This document shows positions 37,661-47,475 of a stretch of DNA of 64,000 bases, piece after piece. This DNA is from Prochlorococcus sp. AG-347-K18 (GTDB lineage: Bacteria; Cyanobacteriota; Cyanobacteriia; PCC-6307; Cyanobiaceae). The position numbers and the translations under genes are program-made. The notes under the pieces were generated by a model that saw nothing but the letters and a program-made list of their open reading frames with translations, was not told where the DNA came from and did not search any database. The DNA is taken from positions 62,001-126,000 of the forward strand of contig QCCF01000002.1 of NCBI GenBank assembly GCA_003281365.1, in the 5' to 3' direction. Numbering within the stretch: the stretch's first letter is position 1; each line of letters opens with the position of its first letter.

Positions 37661-39024
37661 TGAAATCACCAATAACCATCAAAAAAATTCAGGATCTTCT
37701 GATTAAAGGATTTCCAACTATATATGTCGATGATGATACGTCTAGAAGAATGTGGTGGGCTTCTTTAGAACTAATTCAAAAAGAGTTTCTTTCTCAGAAT
37801 TATCAAAATGGAGGTATTTGGGTCGCCTCTCCTCTACCAGCACTTAACGATAACAAAATTTTTAAAAAACTACATGGTTGGTTATGGGCACCAGAGGGAT
37901 TTCCATACTTTAAAAAAGGAAATGCAGGGTTTTTGCCTGTTAATCATTCAGCTAAAATAAAAAAAGATTTAGATTTTATTAGTAATTATAAAGTTTTAAA
38001 TCTTAGTCAAAAAGATGGTTATGAACCTTTTTTAATGATAATTACGCCAAATTTTCAATGTATATTGTCAATTGTTGGAGGAAAAGATAAGAAAATCCTA
38101 TTAATGAAATGTGATGAGGAAAGCTTGAAAATTTCAATTGAATTAGTTCATGCGAAATTAAATCAAGATAATTATGAAGAAGGGGTTAAATTTCGTAATG
38201 CAATCAATAATTTAGGAAATTTAAATATTAATAATCAATTTGAAAAAATTTTTTGGCCAATATTATCTGCCAAATTGGCCAAATTAGAACCTAATCATAA
38301 TATTCAAAATTCAGTGAAAGACGATAAACAAGATATACAACTATCTGAGGCAAAATTGTTAAGTGCAATTTCTCATGAAGTAAGAACTCCTTTAGCAACT
38401 ATAAGAACCCTAATAAGTTCTACTTTGAAAAAATATAATATGGACGAATCAATGAGAAATCGTTTAATTCAAATAGATAATGAATGTAATGAGCAAATTG
38501 ATAGGTTCGGTTTAATCTTTAATGCAGCAGAATTAGTAAGTAATGAAGTTCCTTCATTAAATAACTTGGCAAAAATTAATTTAGCCGAAATTTTTAAAAA
38601 ACTTGTTCCTCTATGGAATAAACAATTAAATCGACGTGGGATTTCTTTAAAGATCGATATTCCTAATCAACTTCCACAAATTTTGAGTGATTCTGAAAAA
38701 TTAGAATTAATGTTAAGGGGATTAATTGATAAAAATACTAGAGGATTGAAGGAAGGTAGCACTTTAATTTTAGAATTAAGACCAGCCGGCCAAAAACTCA
38801 AACTTCAACTTAAAGTACAAAAATTAGATAGTAAGAATGAAGAAATGTCAAAAAGAGAGAATGGTTCTGATTTGGGTCCTGTTTTAAATTGGAATCCTCA
38901 AACAGGAAGTTTACAATTAAGTCAAAATGCCACTCAAAAGTTATTAGCTAGTTTGGGAGGGCATGTCACACAAAGGCGTGATACAGGTTTGACAGTATTT
39001 TTCCCTATTTCAGATTCAAATTAA
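37660..39024 (+). CDS. Histidine-kinase-like sensor protein with degenerate ATP-binding domain
   Basis: A 454-residue soluble protein. Residues 1-165 form an unrecognised N-terminal sensory region. A HisKA dimerisation domain follows with a normal H-box AISHEVRTPLA (H239). The expected catalytic ATPase part (about 330-450) lacks a clear DxGxG G1 box, and the N-box is altered (MLRGLIDKNTRGL). It ends in LTVFFPISDSN, the position of the last strand of HATPase domains. The start overlaps the rodA stop by one base. No response regulator lies nearby. It may dimerise or act as a phosphotransfer partner instead of a full kinase. Confidence 0.8.
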   Translation: MKSPITIKKIQDLLIKGFPTIYVDDDTSRRMWWASLELIQKEFLSQNYQNGGIWVASPLPALNDNKIFKKLHGWLWAPEGFPYFKKGNAGFLPVNHSAKIKKDLDFISNYKVLNLSQKDGYEPFLMIITPNFQCILSIVGGKDKKILLMKCDEESLKISIELVHAKLNQDNYEEGVKFRNAINNLGNLNINNQFEKIFWPILSAKLAKLEPNHNIQNSVKDDKQDIQLSEAKLLSAISHEVRTPLATIRTLISSTLKKYNMDESMRNRLIQIDNECNEQIDRFGLIFNAAELVSNEVPSLNNLAKINLAEIFKKLVPLWNKQLNRRGISLKIDIPNQLPQILSDSEKLELMLRGLIDKNTRGLKEGSTLILELRPAGQKLKLQLKVQKLDSKNEEMSKRENGSDLGPVLNWNPQTGSLQLSQNATQKLLASLGGHVTQRRDTGLTVFFPISDSN

Positions 39025-39135
39025 AATTAGAAATAAGCTTACTATTTATTAAATAATGTAGAAACTTTTTTATCAATATTGAATTTTGTAAAATATGAAT
39101 GCTAATTTCTTATTATAAATAACTCAAAATCTAGT

Positions 39136-39558
39136 ATGACGGAAACTTTAGTTGGTCAATTTCCAAAGCATATAGGAAGTACTGGGGGTTTATTAAACTC
39201 AGCAGAAACAGAAGAAAAATATGCAATTGTATGGAATAGTTCCAAAGAACAAGCATTTGAATTACCTACAGGAGGAGCCGCTATCATGCATGAAGGCGAT
39301 AATTTAATGTACTTTGCAAGAAAAGAACAATGTCTTGCACTAGGAACACAATTACGTGCTTTCAAACCAAGAATTGAGGACTTTAAAATCTACAGAATTT
39401 TCCCTGGTGGCGATATTGAATTCTTGCATCCAAAAGATGGTGTTTTTTCTGAGAAAGTTAATGAGGGCAGAGAAAAAGTCGGTCATAACCCAAGAAGAAT
39501 AGGTGAGAACCCTAATCCAGCAGGGTTGAAATTTACAACTAAGAATACTTTTGATTAA
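39136..39558 (+). CDS. psaD: Photosystem I subunit II (PsaD)
   Basis: PsaD is the stromal photosystem I subunit that docks ferredoxin and stabilises PsaC. The 140-residue protein has [38 protein letters not shown], a basic [15 protein letters not shown], and [23 protein letters not shown]. Length and motifs are typical. A TATTAT sequence at 39111-39116 could be a -10 element. Confidence 0.98.
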   Translation: MTETLVGQFPKHIGSTGGLLNSAETEEKYAIVWNSSKEQAFELPTGGAAIMHEGDNLMYFARKEQCLALGTQLRAFKPRIEDFKIYRIFPGGDIEFLHPKDGVFSEKVNEGREKVGHNPRRIGENPNPAGLKFTTKNTFD

Positions 39559-39617
39559 ATTTCTCAAAGTTGATATAAAAGAAGAAAATATTTATAATTT
39601 GGGCTGACATTATTAGT

Positions 39618-41141
39618 ATGATCAGTTCACTGAAAGATAGTTTTTATAAAGCTTACAAAGAAGGTAAAAATTTTATACCTATTACTCAAACTTGGCCAGC
39701 AGATTTAGAAACCCCATTATCGACTTGGATCAAATTATCTGAAAAAGATTCACATGGTGTTTTTCTTGAGTCTGTAGAAGGTGGGGAAAGTTTAGGGAGA
39801 TGGAGTATTGTTGCAACTAAACCTCTTTGGGAAGCAGTTTGTCATGGAGAGGAAATAGTCAAGACTTGGAATAATGGAACATCTGAAATACATAAAGGTA
39901 ATCCTTTCGATATTTTAAGAACTTGGACAAATCAATATAAATCCACCATACTTGATGATTTACCATCAATTGGACAGTTATATGGTTCTTGGGGTTATGA
40001 ATTAATTAATCAAATAGAGCCAAGCGTTACGATAAATGAAAAAGAACAAAATAAAATACCTTATGGTTCCTGGATGTTTTTTGATCAGTTAGTTGTTTTT
40101 GATCAAATAAAAAGATGTATAACCGCAGTAGTTTATGTTGATATTACTTCTTCAAAATATACTTCTATTGAAGAATTATATTTAGACTCAATCTCTAAAA
40201 TTCAGAAAACTAGAGACTTAATGAAATTGCCTCTAAATGAAAACGATTTTTTAGAGTGGAATGAGAATGATAATTTGAATTTAGATATTAAAAGTAATTG
40301 GAAGAAAAAGGATTTTGAGGATGCGGTTCTCTCGGCAAAAGAATACATAAGGAAAGGAGATATTTTCCAAATAGTTTTAAGTCAGAAATTTCATACTCAA
40401 ATCAATAATGATCCCTTTAATTTATACAGAAGTTTAAGGATGGTTAATCCATCTCCATACATGTCATTTTTTGATTTTGGCTCATGGTACTTAATAGGTT
40501 CTAGTCCAGAAGTTATGGTTAAAGCTGAAAATAATAAAAAAAATCAGATTGTTGCAAGTTTAAGACCCATAGCTGGTACAAGACCTAGAGGACATGATCC
40601 TATACATGATCTTGAATTAGAAAAAGAATTATTAAAAGATCCAAAAGAGATAGCTGAGCATGTAATGCTAATTGATCTTGGAAGAAATGATCTTGGTAGA
40701 GTTTGTGAAATTGGTACTGTGGAAGTCAAAGATTTAATGGTTATTGAAAAATATTCACATGTTATGCATATTGTAAGCGAAGTTGAGGGTATCTTAAAAA
40801 ATAACACTGATGTATGGGATTTGCTGAAGGCATGTTTCCCGGCAGGCACAGTTACTGGTGCTCCGAAAATAAGAGCTATGCAATTGATTAATCATTTTGA
40901 AAAAGAAGCTAGAGGACCTTATGCTGGTGTTTACGGATCTATTGATATTAATGGTGCATTAAATACGGCAATTACAATAAGAACAATGATTGTTAAACCC
41001 TCAAAAGATGGGAAATACAACGTATCTGTTCAGGCAGGTGCTGGAATTGTTGCCGATTCTTGTCCTGAAAATGAATATCAAGAGACAATTAATAAAGCTA
41101 AGGCGATTCTAAAAGCTATTGCTTGTTTGAAAGATAAATGA
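39618..41141 (+). CDS. trpE: Anthranilate synthase component I
   Basis: TrpE converts chorismate to anthranilate in tryptophan synthesis. The 507-residue protein has the chorismate-binding core: DIFQIVLSQKF, SPYMSFFDF, IAGTRPRGHDPIHD, MLIDLGRNDLGRVC and FPAGTVTGAPKIRAM, ending with VQAGAGIVADS. The N-terminal regulatory part contains LLES-like FLESVEGGESLGRWS, which forms the tryptophan feedback site in the family. No TrpG is adjacent. gshA overlaps by four bases (ATGA). Confidence 0.95.
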   Translation: MISSLKDSFYKAYKEGKNFIPITQTWPADLETPLSTWIKLSEKDSHGVFLESVEGGESLGRWSIVATKPLWEAVCHGEEIVKTWNNGTSEIHKGNPFDILRTWTNQYKSTILDDLPSIGQLYGSWGYELINQIEPSVTINEKEQNKIPYGSWMFFDQLVVFDQIKRCITAVVYVDITSSKYTSIEELYLDSISKIQKTRDLMKLPLNENDFLEWNENDNLNLDIKSNWKKKDFEDAVLSAKEYIRKGDIFQIVLSQKFHTQINNDPFNLYRSLRMVNPSPYMSFFDFGSWYLIGSSPEVMVKAENNKKNQIVASLRPIAGTRPRGHDPIHDLELEKELLKDPKEIAEHVMLIDLGRNDLGRVCEIGTVEVKDLMVIEKYSHVMHIVSEVEGILKNNTDVWDLLKACFPAGTVTGAPKIRAMQLINHFEKEARGPYAGVYGSIDINGALNTAITIRTMIVKPSKDGKYNVSVQAGAGIVADSCPENEYQETINKAKAILKAIACLKDK

Positions 41142-42256
41142 ATAAGAATATTTTTTATAAGGGTTTTGAAGTAGAACTTTTCACGGGTTCTTTAAATTCT
41201 CATGTTGGTGTTTCAGCTGATATTGAAAAAAATTTTTCAAATTTTGTGAAAGAGCCAGATAATAGAAATGTTGAATACATAACAACTCCAGAAAAAGAAT
41301 ATAATCTTTTATACGAAAAATTAATCACCCCAAGAAAAAATTTAAGAAAATGGCTTAACAATAAAAGTTTAACTATCATTCCTTCGTCAACACTTTGTTT
41401 TAAGCACGATAATCAATTTCAAAGATCTGATATTGATAATGTTTATCATCAATTTATACAAGATAATTATGGAATCTCTATCGCAACATCAAGTGTCCAC
41501 ATTAATATAGGTATCGATGATTTAGATAAACTTTTTGCAGCAATTAGACTTGTAAGATCTGAAGCTGCTTTATATCTATCTATAAGTGCTAGCTCACCTT
41601 TTTTAAATAACAAAATTACAGAAAATCACTCTCAGAGATGGATTCAGTTTCCAAAAACACCAAGAAAAGTACCTTTTTTTGTAAATCATAAGTCTTATAT
41701 CGATTGGATTGAGAACAATATAATTAATAAAAAAATGCAAAATATAAGGCATTTTTGGTCTTCAATAAGACCAAATGGTCCTCAAAGGCCTTTAATTCTA
41801 GATCGTTTGGAATTAAGAATTTGTGACTTTGTTCATGATGTTGATTTGTTACTCGGAATTACTGCCCTGCTTGAACTAAGGATTTTGCATCTTTTTGAGA
41901 ATATAGATTCTTTAGATCCTCTGACTGCGAGTATTTTTTCTATTGATGAATTATCAGAAATATGCGATCAAAATGAAATTAATGCTGCTAAAGATAGCCT
42001 TAATTCAGAGCTAATTCATTGGCAAGATGGTAACAAAGTTATCTGTAGAGATTGGATTCATAACCTACTATCAGAATTATCATTAACTGCAGATAAATTT
42101 AATATGAAATATCTTTTGAAACCTATATATAAAGTTCTTAAAGAAGGCAATCAGTCCATGAAATGGATAAATCAATATGAAAACGGACTTTCTATTGAAC
42201 AAATAATGAAAATTTCTATCGATGATATGATTAATAATGAAGAAGGGACTATTTGA
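41138..42256 (+). CDS. gshA: Glutamate--cysteine ligase, cyanobacterial type
   Basis: This 372-residue protein fits the cyanobacterial glutamate-cysteine ligase family, first step of glutathione synthesis. It opens with FYKGFEVELFTGS, where the Glu-containing segment matches the family's start. It also has VHINIGIDDLDKLFAAIRLVRSEAALYLSISASSP and GPQRPLILDRLELRICDFV. It is far shorter than the enterobacterial GshA. Translation is probably coupled to trpE by ATGA overlap. Alternative: another GCS2-family carboxylate-amine ligase. Confidence 0.85.
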   Translation: MNKNIFYKGFEVELFTGSLNSHVGVSADIEKNFSNFVKEPDNRNVEYITTPEKEYNLLYEKLITPRKNLRKWLNNKSLTIIPSSTLCFKHDNQFQRSDIDNVYHQFIQDNYGISIATSSVHINIGIDDLDKLFAAIRLVRSEAALYLSISASSPFLNNKITENHSQRWIQFPKTPRKVPFFVNHKSYIDWIENNIINKKMQNIRHFWSSIRPNGPQRPLILDRLELRICDFVHDVDLLLGITALLELRILHLFENIDSLDPLTASIFSIDELSEICDQNEINAAKDSLNSELIHWQDGNKVICRDWIHNLLSELSLTADKFNMKYLLKPIYKVLKEGNQSMKWINQYENGLSIEQIMKISIDDMINNEEGTI

Positions 42257-42309
42257 TTATTTAAACAAACATTTGATCTGAATATTTTCACTTGTGACAT
42301 AATAACTAT

Positions 42310-45276
42310 ATGGAATCAATTCGACAGATTAAGAATAATAATGTGGATCTGATAAGTAACAATGATCCTCTTGATAAAAATCGTCTTTTGATAGAAGATC
42401 TGTGGGAATCGGTACTCAGAGAAGAATGTCCAGATGATCAAGCAGACAGATTGATACAGCTTAAAGAATTAAGTTATTCAAAACAAATCGATGGAGAAAG
42501 TTCAAAAACTTTTAAAAAGGAAATAGTTGACATTGTAAATTCTATGGATTTAGCAGAATCCATAGCAGCAGCAAGGGCTTTTTCATTGTATTTTCAACTC
42601 GTGAATATTTTAGAACAGAGAGTTGAGGAAGATAGATATATTCAAAGCTTTACCAATAAGAATGTTCAAAAATCTCCTGATAATCTTGATCCTTTTGCCC
42701 CAGCATTGGCAAGGCAAAATGCACCAGTAACTTTCAGAGAACTTTTTTACAGACTGAGGAAATTAAACGTACCACCAGGTAAGTTGGAGGCCTTATTACA
42801 AGAAATGGATATTCGTTTGGTTTTTACTGCACATCCGACAGAGATAGTAAGACATACGATTAGACATAAACAAACTAGAGTCGCAAATTTGTTAAAAAAA
42901 ATACAGATAGAAAAGTTCTTAACAAAAGAAGAAAAAAATTCTCTAAAAACCCAATTAAAAGAGGAAGTAAGACTCTGGTGGAGAACCGATGAATTGCATC
43001 AATTTAAACCTTCAGTTTTAGACGAAGTAGATTATGCCTTGCATTATTTTCAGCAAGTGTTATTCAATGCAATGCCTCAATTGAGAGGCAGGATTGCTGA
43101 AGCTCTTACAGACAACTATCCAGATGTTCAAATGCCCTCTGAATCTTTTTGTAACTTCGGTTCTTGGGTCGGCTCAGATAGAGATGGAAATCCATCTGTT
43201 ACTCCAGAGATAACATGGAGAACTGCATGCTACCAAAGGCAGTTGATGTTGGAAAGATATATTGTTGCAACATCTAATCTAAGAGATCAATTAAGTGTCT
43301 CAATGCAATGGAGTCAAGTGAGTTCTTCTCTATTAGAGTCCTTGGAAACAGATAGGGTCAAGTTTCCAGAAATCTACGAAGCTAGGGCTACAAGATATAG
43401 ATCTGAACCTTACAGATTGAAGTTGAGTTATATTTTAGAAAAATTAAGGTTAACACAAGATAGGAATAATTTATTAGCAGATAGTGGATGGAAATTTGAT
43501 TTAGAGGGAGAAATGGATACTAAAAATATAGATAAAGCTGAAAACTTATATTACAAATCAGTAAATGAATTTACGTATGATCTTGAACTTATTAAAAATA
43601 GCCTTATTAGCACGGATTTAAATTGTGAGGCAGTAAATAACTTACTTACGCAGGTTCATATTTTTGGATTTTCTTTAGCAAGCTTAGATATTCGTCAAGA
43701 AAGCACAAGGCATAGTGATGCTATACAAGAGCTTACAAATTATCTTGATTTGTCAGTGCTATATGACCAAATGTCTGAGGAAGAGAAAATTAAATGGCTA
43801 GTAGAAGAATTAAATACAAAAAGACCTTTAATTCCCTCTGACGTTACTTGGACAAAAACTACAGAAGAAACTTTTTCAGTTTTTAAAATGGTAAAGAGAC
43901 TGCAGCAAGAGTTTGGAAGTCGTATTTGTCATTCTTATGTAATTTCAATGAGTCATAGTGCTTCAGATTTGCTTGAAGTTATTTTACTTGCTAAAGAAAT
44001 GGGTCTTCTTGATCAAAAGTCACAAAAGTCAAAATTATTAGTTGTTCCACTTTTTGAAACTGTTGAAGACCTTAAAAGAGCTCCAGAAGTAATGGAAAAG
44101 TTGTTTAAGTTAGATTTTTACAGATCTTTATTACCTAAAGTAGGAGAATCTTTCAAACCTCTTCAGGAATTAATGCTGGGATACTCCGATAGCAATAAAG
44201 ATTCAGGGTTTGTCTCTAGTAATTGGGAAATTCACAGAGCCCAAATAGCTCTTCAAAATCTCGCAAGTAGAAATAATATCTTGCTAAGACTTTTTCATGG
44301 AAGAGGCGGTTCTGTAGGTAGAGGGGGGGGACCTGCTTATCAGGCAATATTGGCTCAACCAAGCGGTACTCTAAAAGGTCGAATAAAAATAACAGAACAA
44401 GGTGAAGTTTTAGCTTCAAAATATAGTCTTCCAGAACTGGCTTTATATAATTTAGAAACTGTTACCACAGCTGTCATTCAGAATAGTTTAGTAAATAATA
44501 GGCTTGATGCTACTCCAGAATGGAACCAATTAATGTCTAGGTTGGCTGAAACATCAAGGACTCATTACAGAAAATTAGTGCATGAGAATCCTGATTTGTT
44601 AAATTTCTTTCAAGAAGTAACACCAATTGAAGAAATAAGTAAATTGCAGATATCTAGCAGGCCTGCTAGAAGAAAAAAAGGTGCTAAAGATTTGTCAAGT
44701 TTAAGAGCTATACCTTGGGTATTTGGATGGACACAAAGTAGATTTCTTTTGCCGAGTTGGTTTGGTGTCGGGACTGCACTCTCATCTGAATTAAATACTG
44801 ACCCACAACAAATTGAATTATTAAGAGTTCTTCATCAAAGATGGCCTTTTTTTAGGATGCTTATATCTAAAGTAGAAATGACATTATCTAAGGTGGATTT
44901 GGAAGTTGCTAAGTATTATGTTGACACTCTTGGTAGTTTAGAAAATAAAGATTCTTTTGATGATATTTTTGAAGTAATTTCTAAAGAATATAATCTTACA
45001 AAATCTTTAATTCTGGAAATTACTGGTAAAAATAAGCTTCTTGAATCTGATAGAGACTTAAGATCCTCTGTAAGCTTGAGAAATAAAACTATAATTCCAT
45101 TGGGATTTTTACAGGTTTCACTGTTGAGAAGACTTAGAGACCAAACAAGACACCCTCCAATAAGCGAATTTATTGATAGAGATGAATCCAGACGAGCTTA
45201 TAGTAGAAGTGAACTATTAAGAGGCGCACTCTTAACTATTAATGGAATTGCTGCTGGAATGAGAAATACTGGTTGA
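42310..45276 (+). CDS. ppc: Phosphoenolpyruvate carboxylase
   Basis: PEP carboxylase fixes bicarbonate onto PEP to give oxaloacetate, the anaplerotic entry to the incomplete TCA pathway. The 988-residue protein has the catalytic His block [44 protein letters not shown] and [15 protein letters not shown], and the C-terminal MRNTG ending shared by PEPCs. A run of eight Gs in the glycine-rich loop is read in the correct frame here. Confidence 0.98.
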   Translation: MESIRQIKNNNVDLISNNDPLDKNRLLIEDLWESVLREECPDDQADRLIQLKELSYSKQIDGESSKTFKKEIVDIVNSMDLAESIAAARAFSLYFQLVNILEQRVEEDRYIQSFTNKNVQKSPDNLDPFAPALARQNAPVTFRELFYRLRKLNVPPGKLEALLQEMDIRLVFTAHPTEIVRHTIRHKQTRVANLLKKIQIEKFLTKEEKNSLKTQLKEEVRLWWRTDELHQFKPSVLDEVDYALHYFQQVLFNAMPQLRGRIAEALTDNYPDVQMPSESFCNFGSWVGSDRDGNPSVTPEITWRTACYQRQLMLERYIVATSNLRDQLSVSMQWSQVSSSLLESLETDRVKFPEIYEARATRYRSEPYRLKLSYILEKLRLTQDRNNLLADSGWKFDLEGEMDTKNIDKAENLYYKSVNEFTYDLELIKNSLISTDLNCEAVNNLLTQVHIFGFSLASLDIRQESTRHSDAIQELTNYLDLSVLYDQMSEEEKIKWLVEELNTKRPLIPSDVTWTKTTEETFSVFKMVKRLQQEFGSRICHSYVISMSHSASDLLEVILLAKEMGLLDQKSQKSKLLVVPLFETVEDLKRAPEVMEKLFKLDFYRSLLPKVGESFKPLQELMLGYSDSNKDSGFVSSNWEIHRAQIALQNLASRNNILLRLFHGRGGSVGRGGGPAYQAILAQPSGTLKGRIKITEQGEVLASKYSLPELALYNLETVTTAVIQNSLVNNRLDATPEWNQLMSRLAETSRTHYRKLVHENPDLLNFFQEVTPIEEISKLQISSRPARRKKGAKDLSSLRAIPWVFGWTQSRFLLPSWFGVGTALSSELNTDPQQIELLRVLHQRWPFFRMLISKVEMTLSKVDLEVAKYYVDTLGSLENKDSFDDIFEVISKEYNLTKSLILEITGKNKLLESDRDLRSSVSLRNKTIIPLGFLQVSLLRRLRDQTRHPPISEFIDRDESRRAYSRSELLRGALLTINGIAAGMRNTG

Positions 45277-45279
45277 AAA

Positions 45280-45726
45280 TTGCAATATTTTCCCAAAAAA
45301 AAACTTATTCTTCCAGAAGGGTATTTTGTTAACTCTTCTCAGATTCCATTACCCAAAGAAGTTAACAAACTTTTAGCTAATTGTGGTTGTGAGACATTCC
45401 CAATAAAGCCTCTTTCTGAGGCTATCCAGAAAAGTAATTTTTTTTTCACTATACAAAATCAATTAAAAAATAAATTATATGGCTTTGTAAGGGTTACATC
45501 TGATAGAGGATTGAATGCTAACTTATGGAATTTGAGTGCAGCACAAGGGGATAATCAGCAGCTTTTTTATTCAATATTGCTTCAAGTAACTCTTGAGAAA
45601 ATAAATAGAGAAATGCCAGGATGTAGTATTTCTGTTCAGGCTCCACAATCTTCATTTAAAAGTCTAGAAGAAAGTGGATTTATATTAGATCCGAATGGAA
45701 TAAGAGTAATGGGATATAAACTTTAA
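45280..45726 (+). CDS. GNAT-like acyltransferase (148 aa)
   Basis: A 148-residue protein with features of the GNAT acetyltransferase fold: LYGFVRVTSDRGLNANLWNLSA in the central sheet region, a helix around QLFYSILLQVTLEKI, and the C-terminal SLEESGFILDPNGIRVMGY. The acetyl-CoA loop is not canonical. The start is TTG 45280, 3 bp after the ppc stop, since no upstream in-frame ATG exists; coupling to ppc is likely. Substrate unknown. Confidence 0.65.
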   Translation: MQYFPKKKLILPEGYFVNSSQIPLPKEVNKLLANCGCETFPIKPLSEAIQKSNFFFTIQNQLKNKLYGFVRVTSDRGLNANLWNLSAAQGDNQQLFYSILLQVTLEKINREMPGCSISVQAPQSSFKSLEESGFILDPNGIRVMGYKL

Positions 45727-45735
45727 AACATATTA

Positions 45736-45809
45736 CGAGCATGGAGGGATTCGAACCCCCGACTCTCAGAACCGGAATCTGATGCTCTATCCAACTGAGC
45801 TACATGCCC
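45736..45809 (-). tRNA. tRNA-Arg, anticodon CCG
   Basis: A 74-nt cloverleaf on the minus strand. Acceptor GGGCATG pairs with CATGCTC (one G-U), discriminator G, D-arm GCTCAGTTGGATAGAGC, anticodon stem TCAGA/TCTGA with loop TTCCGGT (anticodon CCG), T-loop GTTCGAATC. It reads CGG. CCA is not encoded. Confidence 0.97.
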
Positions 45810-45886
45810 TTTAATTTTTCAATTTCTTTAAAGAAAATCTAAATATATTAAATTTAGCTAATTTAGTTAATGTATGCATTAAGAAA

Positions 45887-46978
45887 ATTTTTTTAAATAA
45901 ATTAAAAATTAAGAATTTCCGAAACCATAAAAGTTTTGAAATTAATTTTGAAGAGCAAAGAGCAATTGTTCTTGGATGTAATGGTACTGGGAAGTCTAAT
46001 CTACTCGAATCAGTTGAATTTTTAAGTCAACTAAAATCTAATAGAGCAATAAGTGATAAAGATTTAATTGAAAATGGTAGTGATATGGCTGAAGTTATAG
46101 GACAAATAGATTATAGAAATGATTTAGAGTTAAATTTATTCCGTAAAGGCTCTAAAAGAATTTATGTAAATGAATCAATCTTGAAAAAGCAGAGTGAAAT
46201 AAAGAATTATATTCGGAGCGTATGTTTCTGTTCTGACGATATAGATATTGTTAGGAGTGAACCAAGTTATCGAAGAACATGGATTGATAAAGTTGTATCT
46301 CAGCTTGAACCAGTATATTTAGACTTGATAAATAGATTTAATAGACTTTTAAAACAAAGAAGTCATTTCTGGCGTTCAGAAAGCTTCTTAAATGATAAAT
46401 CCTCGGATATTGTTGAAAGCTTTGATATTCAAATGTCAATATTAAGCACAAGAATTTTTAGGAGAAGACGAAGAGCTTTATTGAAAATAAAACCATATGT
46501 TGAATATTGGCATAATCATTTGAGTAAATCTAAAGAGCAAATAGGAATAAATTATCTCTCTGGGATACAAAATATTACTCAAGAAGAAGAAGAAGAAGAA
46601 GTTATTTGTCAGAAAATAGCAGAACAATTATTAAAGCAACGTTCAATTGAAGCATTAACTGGTAAATGTAATTTTGGCCCTCATCGTGATGATATTGAGT
46701 TTTTAATTAACAATTTATCAGTTAGAAAATATGGCTCATCCGGTCAGCAAAGAACTTTTATCTTGGCATTAAAGATGGCTGAACTAGATTTATTAAGTAA
46801 AACACTAAATGTTCATCCAATCCTAATATTGGATGATGTCTTGGCGGAACTGGATTTAACTAGACAAAATTTGTTACTAAATTCAGTTGGCAAAGATAGC
46901 CAATGTTTTATAAGCGCCACACATCTAGATAAATTTAATCAGTCTTTCTTAGGCTCTACTCAAATGATTCACTTATAA
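45887..46978 (+). CDS. recF: Recombination protein RecF (start unclear, possible 1-base deletion near 5' end)
   Basis: RecF binds gapped DNA and loads RecA with RecO and RecR. The frame has NKLKIKNFRNHKSFEI, Walker A GCNGTGKS (from about 45974), the signature GSSGQQRTF, and Walker B ILILDDVLAELD, all normal. In this frame there is no ATG, GTG or TTG between the stop at 45812 and Met 46085, which lies after Walker A. I use ATT 45887 as a provisional start, which gives 363 aa. An ATG at 45870 is in the frame one base out; one more T in the T7 run at 45888-45894 would join it to RecF. See findings. Confidence 0.85.
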   Translation: MFLNKLKIKNFRNHKSFEINFEEQRAIVLGCNGTGKSNLLESVEFLSQLKSNRAISDKDLIENGSDMAEVIGQIDYRNDLELNLFRKGSKRIYVNESILKKQSEIKNYIRSVCFCSDDIDIVRSEPSYRRTWIDKVVSQLEPVYLDLINRFNRLLKQRSHFWRSESFLNDKSSDIVESFDIQMSILSTRIFRRRRRALLKIKPYVEYWHNHLSKSKEQIGINYLSGIQNITQEEEEEEVICQKIAEQLLKQRSIEALTGKCNFGPHRDDIEFLINNLSVRKYGSSGQQRTFILALKMAELDLLSKTLNVHPILILDDVLAELDLTRQNLLLNSVGKDSQCFISATHLDKFNQSFLGSTQMIHL

Positions 46979-47030
46979 TTTTTATAAATCCTAATTTTTA
47001 GCTAGTCTTATATTTATATCAATTTCTTTA

Positions 47031-47465
47031 ATGGATTTCCCAAAAAAAAATCAACATTTAAGTTCCTATAGTAACGGCCAAATATTAAATCATCAAAGTA
47101 AACACTTATTGTTGGAACTTTATAGATGTGATTGTGAGAAATTAAATGATGAATCATTTTTACGTTGCACATTAAACAGAGCCGCTAAATTGGCAAAGGC
47201 AAAAGTTCTTAATCTAATAAGTAATAAATTTGAACCTCAGGGAGTTACAGCAATTGCGTTACTTGCTGAATCTCATATTTCAATACATACTTGGCCGGAA
47301 TCAAATTATTCTGCAGTCGATATTTTTACCTGTGGTCAAAATATGAATCCAGAACTTGCAAGTCAATATTTAATTGAAGCTTTAAAGGCTGAGGAACACT
47401 TCTTGCGTATAATTGAGCGAAATCCTCCTTTAGAAGTTCTTAAACAGATTAGAACAATTTTTTGA
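47031..47465 (+). CDS. speD: S-adenosylmethionine decarboxylase proenzyme
   Basis: SpeD decarboxylates SAM to supply aminopropyl groups for spermidine. The 144-residue proenzyme has the prokaryotic class motif LAESHISIHTWPE. Cleavage before S81 would create the pyruvoyl group, and the downstream DIFTCG motif holds a catalytic Cys. The length is that of the short bacterial form. No spermidine synthase is adjacent. Confidence 0.95.
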   Translation: MDFPKKNQHLSSYSNGQILNHQSKHLLLELYRCDCEKLNDESFLRCTLNRAAKLAKAKVLNLISNKFEPQGVTAIALLAESHISIHTWPESNYSAVDIFTCGQNMNPELASQYLIEALKAEEHFLRIIERNPPLEVLKQIRTIF

Positions 47466-47475
47466 ATTAGGATAT

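Noticed and set aside
45782-45814. ATG in the RecF frame upstream
   Set aside because: It lies within tRNA-Arg (complement) and hits a stop at 45812 before the RecF region.
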